Of a DNA stretch of 64,000 bases, positions 1 to 11,365 are shown piece after piece. The stretch is from Macrosoma leucophasiata. Taxonomy: Eukaryota > Arthropoda > Insecta > Lepidoptera > Hedylidae. The DNA lies in contig JAWQUS010000011.1 of the NCBI GenBank assembly GCA_036365455.1, forward strand, positions 4,050,001 to 4,114,000, in the 5' to 3' direction. Under the pieces are notes generated by a model. The model had not been told where the DNA came from. It saw only the letters and a program-made list of their open reading frames with translations, and did no database searches. The first letter of the stretch is position 1, and each line of letters begins with the position of its first letter. A program made the translations under genes and the position numbers.

Positions 1-289
1 TGGTGGATGGATAGTCATTTCGACGCAATCTGACACGACGACAAGAAATAGCCCGAATTGATTGCCTGTCGCGGCTGCGCGACAGTATGCAAAGTTGGAC
101 AATGATGTTACTTTTATGGAACCACTTTTGAAGCTTAGCTACTTACGAACCAACTGTTTTTAACTTGGTGAGTTGACTTTCAAATTACACTTGAACAAAT
201 CACAGAATACTTAATAGGATAGGTACAGAAAGTTCATACACTTATGTCAATTCTTGCAATGAGGCTATAAAAGGGCGATTAAGACCGCA

Positions 290-445
290 CTGATAAGACG
301 ACGAAAAAAAAATCGGTAGTCCAAAACAGCCGAGACGCTGAAGACCGCAACAAATGGAGACGCATCGCAAAAGCTGCAGCATCTGCAGAAAATGCATTAT
401 CGCCAGCCACGACCACTCTGTCAAGAGTGAACGACTAAGGAGGAT
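290..445 (+). pseudogene. Possible non-LTR retrotransposon C-terminal relic
   Basis: Read on the plus strand, this stretch encodes an Asp-Arg-Asn-Lys-Trp-Arg-Arg run followed by a short Ala-rich tail and a stop. That pattern is typical of the extreme C-terminus of many non-LTR reverse transcriptases (a D-R-x-x-W-R motif). There is no RT core and no clear element ends, so this is only a short relic. A random match cannot be excluded. Confidence 0.35.
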
Positions 446-1072
446 GAGACGCCTACGATTAGGTATATCCACTTCAATGTGCATCTCTTTCTGTTAAATA
501 AAAGTAGGTACCAAACATTCCCATGCCCAGTTCGTACTTGTAAAATGCAAGGTGCGCTTGGTCTGACTAAACTAAATGGCAAAAAATAATAGTTTTAATT
601 ACTTGCGTGCAAGTGAAGCAAGTCTCGATAATAATCGAAGCCTCATGACCGTAATTGCGAGTATTGGAAAACAAATTGCCCCATCATTTCGGAAGAGGAT
701 ATATGCGGTATCATGCTTCCACAGGAAACGATAAAGGGTTCATTGCGGTCCAGCCGGTCCAGAATCTTCGGTGTGGTGTTGTTCGGTATCACCACAATAA
801 TGGGGACATACAAGGTGACAATTGTGACAATAGACAAGCTTTATGATAGTTTATTAGATAGAATTATGTTTTAATAAGGCATGTAGCCCGAGTGGTAGAT
901 ACAGAAATACAAAAAGTGATAGTATATTAACAACGATAGTATAATTATAATTTACTACCGGCCCGCCCCGGCTTCGCGCCGTTGCTGTTACCTACCCTTT
1001 CATATTCATCTCAGCGTGATGTTAAATAGCCTAAAGCCTTCTTCGATAAATGGGCGATAAATGGATTCGAAA

Positions 1073-1117
1073 ATTTGAAAAATATTTCAGTGTTAGACAC
1101 TGAAATATTTTTCAAAT
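1073..1117. repeat. Perfect 20-bp hairpin
   Basis: Two perfect 20-base inverted arms (1073-1092 and 1098-1117) flank a 5-base loop (ttaga). The arms are AT-rich. It is probably a collapsed remnant of a small inverted-repeat element; no gene is near enough to make it a terminator. Confidence 0.7.
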
Positions 1118-4100
1118 CGGACCCGTAGTTCCTGAAATTAGCGCGTTCAAGCAAGCAAACAAACAAACAAACTCTTCAGCTTTATAATATTCGTTTAGAT
1201 AGTATAGATTAATGTCACTGTACCATGAATTTTAGCAGTGGAGCAACTAAGTTATGCAACGGCATCTAAGCCACATCTCAAACTTTACAACATATTTGAA
1301 CAAACTTAATTAACATTACAAAATATACCAAATACAAAAGAGGTTTAAAGAAAACAAATACATACGAGATGTAATTACATCTTTTGTCTTGTTATGAAAG
1401 CTGAATGGGAAAACACTGATGAAAATATAACCAACGTTATTCCACGAGGGATTCGAAAAGTATTTTAGATTTTCAAACCATTCTTGGAACTTTTTAAGTT
1501 TGTATTCGAATCGCATCTATCCTTTCAAATATTGCACTCGTTCGATAAAGCATTTAACATTCTTGGTGGTAAGAGAAAATAGAATAATAATTACATGGAC
1601 ACTATACGAAATAGCGTGAGCCAACTGTAAAGTGAACAAATATGAAGAGACGGAAGACCATAAAGTCGGTCTGAAGAAAATAAAATAGAATGACCGAATT
1701 CAGTCCAGTGTAGTAACCGATCGAGGTGCAATCAAACCTACAACCTCTACATCTCCTCTCCATTATCTTGTTGTATAACGTGTTTTTTTCAGTTTTCCTT
1801 ACCCTTTTCGCACCATACGTGAAGTATGGATATTATGAACAATTCGTATGTTAAAATTCATTTTTGGAACAGACACTATTTAAATAACAAATGATAAATA
1901 GGTATGTTACCAATGGCGTCGAAACTAGTCCCGGGAGTTGCTAAGCAATCTTCAGTGCCAACATGGTGCCAACGATAAGTTCCGGCGTGCATTGCCAAAT
2001 GGCATGGCCTACATTACAATGTTGATACATGGGAATACGTCGACAATGAGATCAAGAGCATTGTGTTACCATAACGATGTTTATTTTTTAATTTCATGAC
2101 GTAACAAGGCAACGGCTTGTTCCATACATTTGTGTGTACAAAGAAAATGAAAAAAAAAAGGTCTAAGGTGAAACTGCTGTAAAATATTATCTTGAGAACT
2201 TAAGAACATTGAGCTTTCTACGACCAGTAGTTTGGGCTATAGATTGTCTTGTCTCTCAGTCACTCAGTCAGCAGCGAAAGAGATTGATGTTCTTTTCATT
2301 AACTCGTCCAATAAAACGGCTAAGATTAAAAATACGTCCACGACCTTTATTCTAGTGTAGACAAACATGCTTGGGAGACATTTCTATGATATTCGAAAAA
2401 GATATTCTTGTAAGTTTCCAAGAAAGGATCCGCCTTCTTATAATTTGCGAGAACCAAAAAAATAACAAAAGAAAACGTGTATGTATTAAAATAAAATTAA
2501 GGTTACCCAGTTAGTGAGGACAAAATATCTCCAACGGTAAAATTCACTTTCACCGGCATCCCAAGAGAAAAAATTATGCCATCTTTTGACTAACGAGTTC
2601 TGCGTGTAGTTCATGTTATCGTAATAACACAGCGAGATGAAAAAATCTAAAGCCTTACAGTTTGTTACATTGGAGAATTTTGCGCGTAGCTTTTATTGGT
2701 GGTAAAACTGCACCGGTAAAAGTATTGATGAGGTATGTACGTACTATCCGGGAACTGGCCACTTGATCACATGAGTACTTTATGCGGTGGTAATAAATGC
2801 TATATTTGATTAATTTTGAATAAGCGGAGTGGTTTCTGCCTGTACACATTTTTTTATTAAAACGTGTAATACAAAAAAGTACGTTGTGATTTATTTTGCA
2901 ATTTTTCTTCATTTTCATCCTAAAAAAAAAACTGAATTATATTTCTTTTATATATATTAAACAGACAATCAAATGTTTTTTTTTTTTAATTTGGTTTTGT
3001 CGGATTGGTTCACGACGCGATGCCTTCACCAATAACTCACCATTCACACAAAGTAAAACTTATCAACGACCGATTAGATCAGATTAACGACTAGACTTGA
3101 TCAATTCAAGTACGCTGCAAACTACAGTTTTAATTATAGAACCGCATTTACAATTCAAATCACTATAATTACATGCAAGTTTTTATTTAACAAGTCAGAT
3201 GTTTTCATATAAATTCGTCTTAATATTTTTCTTCGTATTTTATTTTATACATTGGCAATCTCGTAACCTTTTTGGATTGATGACCTTGTTTTTGTATTTT
3301 TAACAGCAGTTAGACAGAATATTTTTAGCATTTATCTATGTTAATATAGAAACAGCCGGTCAGGTGGTAAATTGCAAGTAGTAGAGCACCATCGCACTTA
3401 ATCTTCTTGCCAGTGAATGACAAATGTCTCATATTCTTCTCATATCTTGTCCGTTTGTAAAAGAAAGAATGGAACATTCTGTTGATAACTCGTACTTATA
3501 TTTGGACGATTATTTATTAGATTTTAATGTTTACTTTAACATATTAATCAATGTATCAATTGTTCAAATTCAGTTGAATTTATTTTATTAATATTTGACT
3601 TATCAAGAAATTTTTTTTTTCAAGTTATTAAAAAAAAAATCTTAAATCTTGCCCCTTAATGTCGCGTCCAACAGTATTGTCTACAATTCTACAATACCAT
3701 ACTCTTGGATTCGTATGTATTACAAACGAGAAGAGGAAATATAAATTGTTTCTTCATACCATACCTACAAAGAAAAAAAAGGCACAACTGTAAACACGAT
3801 GAACTGTAATTACCCATATTACGACATGGAAAACTAGTGTGCAGTAGTCAAGCGTTTACTATAATGATGTTTGTCTATGTAAGTACGACAAGTATAAAGA
3901 AACAAACAAAGAAACAAACAGATCATGAAAACCTTTGCCTCGGTTTGTTGAAGTAGGTCGTCGCAGCTAAGTCTGGAGTTCGTTCCCCGGTTTAGGAATT
4001 TCCTGATATAATTATATCAGTGCTACTAGTAGCACCGAAACAAAAGATCACAATCCTCAATACTCAGGCTGATGCTGCATATTTTTTTGTATGTAGGATG

Positions 4101-4126
4101 CTAACTGAAGCAGCCTATAGACAATA

Positions 4127-4205
4127 AGCCTGGGTTGCACCACGACTTTTGTTAAAGTTAAACTTATTGTAACATTTCACATCCTGCTCTAACTTTAACA
4201 AATTT
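4127..4205. mobile_element. Left half of a palindromic MITE ('cctgggttgcacca' family)
   Basis: The stretch begins with agcctgggttgcaccac and continues with the taac/ttaa-rich sequence that recurs at 22740-22805, 26370-26450, 43809-43928 and 47271-47569. Complete copies there are palindromes ending in tggtgcaacccaggct. Only the left half is present here, and it abuts the large foldback element that starts near 4209, so that element may have interrupted it. Confidence 0.6.
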
Positions 4206-4497
4206 CTATAGGCTCTGTGAACTTGGCATCCGACCTTGATTTTTTTTTCTTTTTTTTGGCTTAAATGATAGATTTGGGTATGAAGTAGATAGTAGTGAAC
4301 GTAATTTCTTTTGTAGTAGTACCAAAAAATAATTTAAAAAATGTCATCCCCGACATGAAAATTTTTAAGTTTATATGGCTGTTTCTAATAGGTAAGCGTT
4401 AGTAGTTGTTTGTAGTAAAATAATTTTCGTTTGTAGTGAAACAGAACATTTTTGAAAAAAATAAATTTTTTTTTTCGTACTTTTAAAAAACCGTTTC

Positions 4498-4890
4498 TTA
4501 TTACTACAAACGCCTAAAATGATAGAGGGAGGTCCCTAGAGGTATGTAGTGAAAGAATTTTCGTTTGTAGTAAGCTCGAAGTTGTAGAAAAAGTGACCTG
4601 ATTATGTAAATCTGGTATAGGAGGCATGTTGACTGAACTACTTATGTTTGACGGACTTGTCGATTACTACAAACGTCTAAAATGATAGAGGGAGGTCCCT
4701 AGAGGTTTGTAGTGAAAGAATTTTCGTTTGTAGTAAGCTCGAAGTTGTAAAAAAAGTGACCTGATTATGTAAATCTGGTATGGGAGGTATGTTGACTGAA
4801 CTACTTATGTTTGACGGACTTGTCGATTACTACAAAATCGAAAATGATAGAGGGAGGTCCCTAGAGGTTTGTAGTGAAAGAATTTCCGTT
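4498..4890 (-). repeat. 163-bp tandem repeats, reverse-oriented block
   Basis: The marker gattact (or ttattact in the first unit) falls at 4498, 4662 and 4825, a spacing of 163-164 bases. Each unit carries gatagagggaggtccctaga and ctacttatgtttgacggac. These are reverse complements of the block that follows. The two complete units are nearly identical, which points to recent or homogenised amplification. Confidence 0.85.
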
Positions 4891-5794
4891 CAGTCAACAT
4901 ACCTCCGATACCAGATTTACATAATCAGGTAACTTTTTTTACAACTTCGAGCTTACTACAAACGAAAATTCTTTCACTACAAACCACTGCGGACCTCCCT
5001 CTATCATTTCAGACGTTTTTAGTAATCGTCAAGTCCATCAAACATAAGTAGTTCCGTCAACATACCTCCCATACCAGACTTACATAATCAGGTCACTTTA
5101 TTTTACAACTTCGAGCTTACTACAAACGAAAAATTTTCACTACAAACCTCTACGGACCTCGCTCTATCATTTTAAACGTTTGTAGTAATCGCCAAGTCCA
5201 TCAACCCTAAGAAATCAATCAACGTACCTCTCATACCAAATTTATCAAAATAGTCACTTTTTTTTAACTTCGAGCTTACTACAAACGAAAATTCTTTCAC
5301 TACAAACCTCTACGGACCTCCTTCTATCATTTTAGACGTTTGAAGTAATCGACAAGTCCGTCAAACATAAGTAGTTCAGTCAACATACCTCCCATACCAG
5401 ATTTACATAATCAGGTCACTTTTTTTACAACTTCGAGCTTACTACAAACGAAAATTCTTTCACTACCAACCTCTAGGGACCTCCCTCCATCATTTTAGAC
5501 GTTTGTAGTAATCGACAAGTCCGTCAAACATAAGTAGTTCAGTCAACATATCTCCCATACCAGATTTACATAATCAGGTCACTTTTTTTACAACTTCGAG
5601 CTAACTACAAACGAAAATTCTTTCACTACAAACCTCTAGGGACCTCCCTCTATCATTTTAGACGTTTGTAGTAATCGACAAGTCCGTCAAACATAAGTAG
5701 TTCAGTCAACATACCTCCAGACTTACATAATCAGGTCACTTTTTTACAACTTCGAGCTTACTACAAACGAAACCTCTAGATACCTCCCTCTATC
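4891..5794 (+). repeat. 163-bp tandem repeats, forward-oriented block
   Basis: The marker agtaatc falls at 5021, 5184, 5344, 5507 and 5670, spacings of 163, 160, 163 and 163 bases. The unit includes cttactacaaacgaaaattc, ctttcactacaaacctc and tcaacatacctcccatacc. Units nearest the inversion point are more diverged (for example ggacctcgctc near 5155) than the last ones. The array resumes for about 25 bases at 7596-7620 after the LINE insertion. Confidence 0.85.
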
Positions 5795-7595
5795 TCTCTC
5801 TCTATATAGAAAATAATATTAGATATAAGCTAAATTTGACATTAGATAACCTAATTTGTTATAATAACAAGTTTTATAAATTGGACATAAATTGTATTCT
5901 AGAAAATAATTTTTATTTGACCAAAGATAATTACTATCTTAATAAATTTTTGAAACGACAGATAGCTGTATCGCTATCAAATTATATTGACCATATAGCC
6001 AAAAATTTGGCTATGCCGACTGCCTCTATTGGGCAATTGCATAACAATATACAGAGTTTGGAAAGTATTCCAAATATTAGCATAGTAAATGACAAATCAG
6101 TATTGAGTAGTTTTACTACCAATACTGTGAATAATAGTTTACGAATGACATCTAATAATGAGGACATTCAATTAAATCATTTAAATTAGATTTAGAGACA
6201 AAAGAGACAGCCTCTTGCTCTCATTTTCCTAAGGAAAATGTTTATAAATCTAGTATGTTGTTTCATAATAATAATAATAACATTGTAAACCTGGTGCATC
6301 AAAATATACAAGGAATATTGGGTAAAGAATTAGAAATTGAGTTATTTTTAAACATTCGTGACATACAAATTTGTTGTTTTACTGAACATTGGTTGAAAAA
6401 TAGCGAATTAATATTCAATTTTAGTGGGCACCAGGTAGGCAGTTCGTTCTGTAGGTCACATGCAATACGTGGTGGCTCTCTTATATTGTTAAAAAAAGAC
6501 ATTAAACATAAGGAACGCAGAGATATAGTGAGTCTTTCCGTTGAACGAACTGCAGAAATAGCCTGTGTGGAGCTTGAGCGCTTGATTATTGTGTCCGTAT
6601 ACAGCCCCCAAGTGGATCTTATGAATGTTTTGAAAAAATTCTAGATGTTGTACTGAACAATCTAACTGCTTCAAAAAAACGTGTCATTATTTGCGGAGAT
6701 TTCAATATAAATTTATTGGAGGAAACTCCAACAACTGTGAGGTTTAAATCGTTACTTATGTCATTTAATCTGCATAATTTGTTCTCAGAACCTACTAGAA
6801 TTACACAGAACTCAGCGACATGCATAGACAATATTTTTATCGATTTTGAACCTACACATAAAAATATTTTGACTGAATTAAGCTCCGACCATTGTGGTCA
6901 GTTAGTTTCCTTCTGTAGTCAATTACATAATGATAAAAATAAACGAGCAATTGTATTTGTTCCTTTCAATGCGAAGCGAATTAAGAAATTCAGAGAAAAT
7001 ATTGTCCCAAAACTTGCAAACGTGCAATACCATAACGATCCTAACATATTATACAATGACTTTTTTGCCACAATTTTAACAGAATTTAATTTAGTTTTTA
7101 CCAATAAGACAATAAATGTGAGAAGTCATAAGTCGTTCAATGAATGGGCGACGGTTGGAATACATAAGAGTAGACAGAGATTGTATGACCTGTATGGAGA
7201 AAAGTCACATAATCACACAAATTCGTTTAAAAATCATGTTAAATTATATTCGAAAATATTCAAGAAAGTGTGTTTTGCAGCCAAGGCACTTCACATTAAA
7301 AATAAAATTAAAAATTCAAATAACAAAATTAAAGCGACTTGGAATGTAATTAAAAGTGAAACTGGGAAATAAGTTTTTCTTTTTCTTCATTTATTATCAT
7401 TGAAGGAATTGAAAAATTTTATGATTATTATGTTTTAACCAAATAGTTTAAATTTTAATTTTTAATTTACTATTAATATACGATTTTTCTTTACTATATG
7501 TAATGGTTATTCGCTCTAGGTAGTTTATGATTTATTGACGTTTTGAAAGTATCTGTAAAGATCTATTCGAAATAAAAATATTTTCTATTTCTATT
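5795..7595 (+). mobile_element. Internally deleted LINE with apurinic endonuclease domain, no RT
   Basis: Frames at 5836-6189, 6255-6644 and 6716-7372 encode the N-terminal part of a non-LTR ORF2. APE-type endonuclease motifs occur in order: a QN-containing start (HQNIQG), TEHW, VYSPQ, ICGDFNIN and a final SDH. A frameshift separates VYSPQ from GDFN near 6645. After the endonuclease the frame reaches ATWNVIKSETGK and a stop, then an AT-rich 3' tail ending in tttcta repeats; no RT core is present. The six bases tctatc flank it on both sides (5789-5794 and 7596-7601), a probable target-site duplication inside the 163-bp array. Confidence 0.85.
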
Positions 7596-7898
7596 TCTAT
7601 CATTTTAGACGTTTGTAGTAATAAGAAACCGTTTTTTAAAAAATAAAAAAATAAATTTTTTTTTTTAAAACTTCTGTTTAACTACAAACGAAAATTCTTT
7701 TACTACAAACAACTACTAACGCTTACCTATGAGAAACAGCCATAAAAACTTTAAAATCTTCAATGACATTTTTTTATTTTTTTTGTACTACTACAAACGA
7801 AATTACGTTCACTACTATCTTCTACATACCCAAATCTATCGTTTAAGCCAAAAAAAGAAAAAAAAAATCAAGGTCGGATGCCAAGTTCACAGAGCCAC

Positions 7899-9163
7899 TA
7901 TCTATTGGGTGGCAATATGAATGAAGGGATCAGATTTTTTCTATAAATATCTGGTGTCGTCCACTAATATCTCATATTTACACTGAAATATTGGAGCTTA
8001 AGCCGTTGAGATTGGAAGTGGTGTGGAAAACGCAAGATTTCGTTAAAATGTATGGAGCTTGGGCCCGCACCTTGTACGCTATATTGAGCGAAGAAGCTTA
8101 AACAATACTTACTAAGTCATTTTCAGCTATTTTTTTGTAAAATTGTACATACTTTTACATTCTTTTATCACTTTACATATAAAAACTCTATCACTTTTAA
8201 TATTCACTAGTTTGGAGACCTTGATATTAAATCAATAACGTCTTATTTTAATTTCGTTCCATTAAAACATTAAAATCTATATAAGTACCTAAGTATATTT
8301 GAATTTAATATTTTTTTACTTTTAAACAGAATAATATTTGAATATCAAAGAACCGTTTGAGAACCAAAGAATTTGTGTGTATGTTTTATTACTAGATTTA
8401 TTACAGCTCTATTTATTAAAATATTTTAAAATTTAGATGTAATATTGTGAACGTATTTAAAGAATTCGTTAGTGTCAAGAACGGAGGTTAAAAAATTTAA
8501 AATGTAAGGAAATCAGCAGAATTCCACAAAATTAGTTTTATTAATGCTATTTATTTCGGTATCGCATTAGAAAAATATTGATTCTAATTGTAACTAAAAA
8601 AAAAAAACATAAGATTTGATATCAAAAGAGCCTCGTTAAAATGTTCGCTTTTTATCGCAAAGTCAAACGCAGGTCATTAAGAAACTCTTTGGCTAGTTAA
8701 TTAGTTGGGAAGTTAAAGATCAGTCTTTGGTTGGAGTTGAAAGCCTTTCACAGAATCCCCCGTATAACGTGACCTGACTTTTAGAGACTTGCGCTATACG
8801 AAGTTTAAATGACTCGTACTTTTTTAATTACATTTATACTTACTTTTAAGTAGATGTGACTAAGTTGTGTGTATAACACAACAATAGCACAACTTGTGCT
8901 GTAGCAGAGTAAATCTTAATTATTTCGAATTTTACTGTTATTAAAATAAAGGAACGCTTACACTCACCACCCGGGACACTTATGCTGTATCATGCCTTTG
9001 TATACACGGCACACACAAAACAGATACAAACATAAATATTCAGAACTGAAACAATATCTCTAGGGCAATCGCTTTTGTGCTCGTTAACATCTTTTATTTA
9101 TCTTCAACATTAGTGCCGGCTTTGATATCAATACGAGGATGATATCGTGATCATCATCTCATC
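7899..9163. other. Gene-free AT-rich stretch
   Basis: No exon-like open frame, no clear repeat copy and no RNA gene is visible here. The sequence is very AT-rich. Confidence 0.6.
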
Positions 9164-9169
9164 ACACTG

Positions 9170-9385
9170 ATGACCCGATTAGTCCAGCGGTGCGAAAACC
9201 ACCGTTTGATTCAAAGGGTCGCGGGTTCGAACCCCGCACCGGAACAAATATTTGTATGGCCTACAGATATTTGTTTCGGGACTGGGTATTTGTGTATGTG
9301 TTGTATGTGTACAACGGCACCCACGACACAGGTTTATTCCTACTGTGGGGCTGTGAGTGTAAGCGTATTTTATTATATCTATCGC
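9170..9385 (+). mobile_element. tRNA-derived SINE
   Basis: The 5' part resembles a tRNA gene with an A-box-like ttagtccagcggtgcg and a B box gggttcgaaccccgcacc, the internal RNA polymerase III promoter. It is followed by a non-tRNA body shared with 22864-23085 (cctacagatatttgtttcgg, tgtatgtgttgtatgtgtac, tgtgagtgtaagcgtatttta). The short open frames across it are artefacts. It is not a working tRNA gene: the cloverleaf cannot be completed and the body differs. Confidence 0.85.
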
Positions 9386-10252
9386 TTTAATACCACCTAC
9401 TAAAATAACAACAACAGTCGATCGCTTTTGCTCTCATAGGCGATACTAAAGGACAAGTAAAATCAAAGATGTAAACGAAGAAAAAATCAAGTCGGCGGTA
9501 TAGCTACTCGCTGGTGCGAGGATCAAACCCGAGGATTCCTTCAATTGGTCGTTTTAAACTGCTGGACCAACCGTAAAAGAATTATGGTAAGTATCAAAAC
9601 TTAAAAGTTTTTTAACCTTTTTTTAAATACAACCTTGCCATAATAATAATTAGTACCATGATACTTTATTACATCGAAATTTGCTAAAATTGTATACTTT
9701 AGCTACAAGACATCACTTCGTTCTGTTGAATATGGTTCGTTAGGAAGTCTGGAAGAAAGCAAGAATGCTAAGTCTGTTATTTCGACATCAAATAGGTATG
9801 TATATTAATTACACAAACGCTCTTGGCGTTTGGTGTGGAACAGTCTTCCAATTTCTGAAGCCAATTTCAAGTCCAAACATTGAAGGGTGTTGTACAACAA
9901 AGTTGTAATGTTTGAACAGTTATTGCATGTAGTTTTAATTCATTTAGAATTTTGTCTATCAAAATGTCACGTTTTGTAAGATGAAGTATTAATTCGAATA
10001 CATGATGACTAACAAATAAATTACTTTTGATATCGTTTACCTTAGCATTATTTTAGTAGGCTACACCTACTAAATCATTTTCACTAGTGAAATAATTTCC
10101 CCCGGTCTTTAACTTTGAGATCTATGTTCTTCTTCTACATACAAAGCATCTCCTTATCATAAATAACATACGTATCGCTTTATCTATTATTTTCAAATGT
10201 TCTCATTAAACCCTTGCGCTATATTTCCACGAAGCCAATTACCAAGTGTCCA
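9386..10252. other. Gene-free stretch with a tRNA-like relic
   Basis: Around 9485-9575 the sequence has a minus-strand tRNA-like block (gaggatcaaacccgaggatt, with a possible A-box complement further on), probably an old SINE head. The remainder is AT-rich with no visible gene. Confidence 0.45.
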
Positions 10253-10573
10253 TCACAATACAATATAGACGGGACATAAACAAACAGTTGTAATGCATCG
10301 AGTGCACCCCGCCCTAACGAAATTGACAGTCGACAGCACACGCTTCATATCCACAGACCACGTCACTGCCATGGGTGTGGGTGGTGTACCGTTCACATCT
10401 ATCCGCATTATGGAAGCGAGATATTTTGCTGAAATCGTAGACTTGAAGTTTTTGTTTTTTAAATGGGACATGCCTATTCTTGCCGTCGTTGGTTTAAGCT
10501 CAATTAAAGCGTTTGCGTTGTTGATAAATCGACGATCTGAAGTAAACATTGCGTTTCTCGCAAAATAACGCAA
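10253..10573. other. Overlapping open frames on both strands, unrecognised
   Basis: A minus-strand frame of 106 residues (10253-10573) and a plus-strand frame of 91 residues (10293-10568) overlap almost completely in less AT-rich sequence than the surroundings. I recognise neither. The minus frame begins MRYFARNAMFTSDRR and has no visible signal peptide or domain motif. Its 5' side abuts a LINE 3' tail (10574 onward). It may be part of an older element or a lone exon. Confidence 0.3.
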
Positions 10574-10735
10574 TGTTTACAATACAATATTCTTTATTGT
10601 ACACCAAAGACAGAACACAGAAACGGAATACAAAAATGTTATGTACAATTGGCGGTCTTATCGCTAACAGCGATCTCTTCCAGACAACCAAGTGGAGGAG
10701 AAATTAGAATAAAAGCTTATGTGGGGGTGTACGAT
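10574..10735 (-). mobile_element. LINE 3'-end fragment ('gcctggaagaaatcgct' family)
   Basis: Read on the minus strand this is the 3' untranslated end of a non-LTR element: a block close to gtctggaagagatcgctgtt, then agcgataagaccgcc, then ggtgtacaataaagaatatt and a tattg-rich tail. The same 3' end follows coding sequence at 59505-60316, and shorter copies lie at 12660-12770, 40681-40830 and 51280-51385. Confidence 0.75.
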
Positions 10736-10740
10736 TAATA

Positions 10741-11190
10741 TATAGGTATCTTCACGCCAGGTCCCTAACGGGGTAGGCAGAGAGTGTAGAGCATCAGATA
10801 TCCCGGTTCTGACAAACCTCTCGTGCCTCGTCTACCTTCATCATTCTCTTCATACATGCACGCCGATTCCTAAGACTTTTGACACCACCATCAGACAGAA
10901 CTCGACCTATTTGGTCATGGTAGGTCAGCCTTGGTCTTCCTGGGCCTCTGCAACCATCCACATTCGCATTGTATATCTGTTTAGTCATTCGCTCATTCGA
11001 CATTCTTTCTATATGCCCGAACCATCGGAGCATGCCTTTTTTCGTTTTTACACCGATACTATCATTCACACAAAGTCTCTTTCTTACATCTTCATTACGA
11101 ACGCGATCGGTGAGTGATACACCGCAGATCTTGCGCAAAGATCTCATCTCGACCGCGTTCAACTTACTTTCATGCTCTTTCCTGCATACC
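10741..11190 (-). pseudogene. RTE-type LINE, 3' ORF end
   Basis: The minus-strand frame 10794-11162 encodes the C-terminal segment of an RTE-like reverse transcriptase: LRKICGVSLTDRVRNEDVRK, then KGMLRWFGHIERM, RMTKQIYNANVDG, GRPRLTYHDQIGRVL and REVCQNRDI. This run is very common in lepidopteran LINEs. It is 5'-truncated, with no RT catalytic core, and followed by the usual short 3' end ggacctggcgtgaagatacc. Other tails of this family are at 15035-15185, 21224-21495, 47387-47530 and 58319-58455. Confidence 0.85.
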
Positions 11191-11365
11191 CGTTAATATA
11201 TAAATGAATAATAATGATAATAATATATATCTGATATTATTAAAGTAGGAAAATATACATTAAAATAAGTAATATATAGTGCAACCTATGAAAATGATCG
11301 ATATATTACATATAGATGATATAGAGAAGAAAGAGAATAAAAACATACTAATTATAGGATAAATA

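Larger units (their letters stand above)
1..4126. other. Gene-free AT-rich stretch
   Basis: I see no coding exon here. The stretch is AT-rich with homopolymer runs and short open frames that look random. It holds a possible LINE C-terminal relic (about 290-440) and a short perfect hairpin (1073-1117), listed separately, and otherwise nothing I can name. Confidence 0.6.
4209..7898. mobile_element. Large foldback element with an inverted 163-bp tandem array
   Basis: The outer ends are inverted copies of each other. About 290 bases from 4209 (tctgtgaacttggcatccga and onward) reappear as the reverse complement at 7610-7898, with scattered differences. Between them lies an array of roughly 163-bp units that changes orientation near 4890. 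A LINE fragment interrupts the array (5795-7595). No transposase frame is visible, so if mobile it is non-autonomous. Foldback elements with long terminal inverted repeats built of subrepeats are known in insects; I cannot assign this one to a named family. Confidence 0.75.

Noticed and set aside
643..846. Overlapping 63-64-codon frames on both strands
   Set aside because: They have no recognisable domain, no splice context and no repeat match. I treat them as chance frames or an undiagnosed relic.
4498..5794. CRISPR-like array
   Set aside because: The units are 163 bp with no unique spacers between short repeats, invert midway and lie in an insect genome. They are tandem subrepeats of a foldback element.
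9170..9245. A tRNA gene, from a clear B box (gggttcgaaccccgcacc)
   Set aside because: The same head plus a shared non-tRNA body occurs at 22864-23085, and no full cloverleaf with a 7-bp acceptor stem can be drawn. It is a SINE head.
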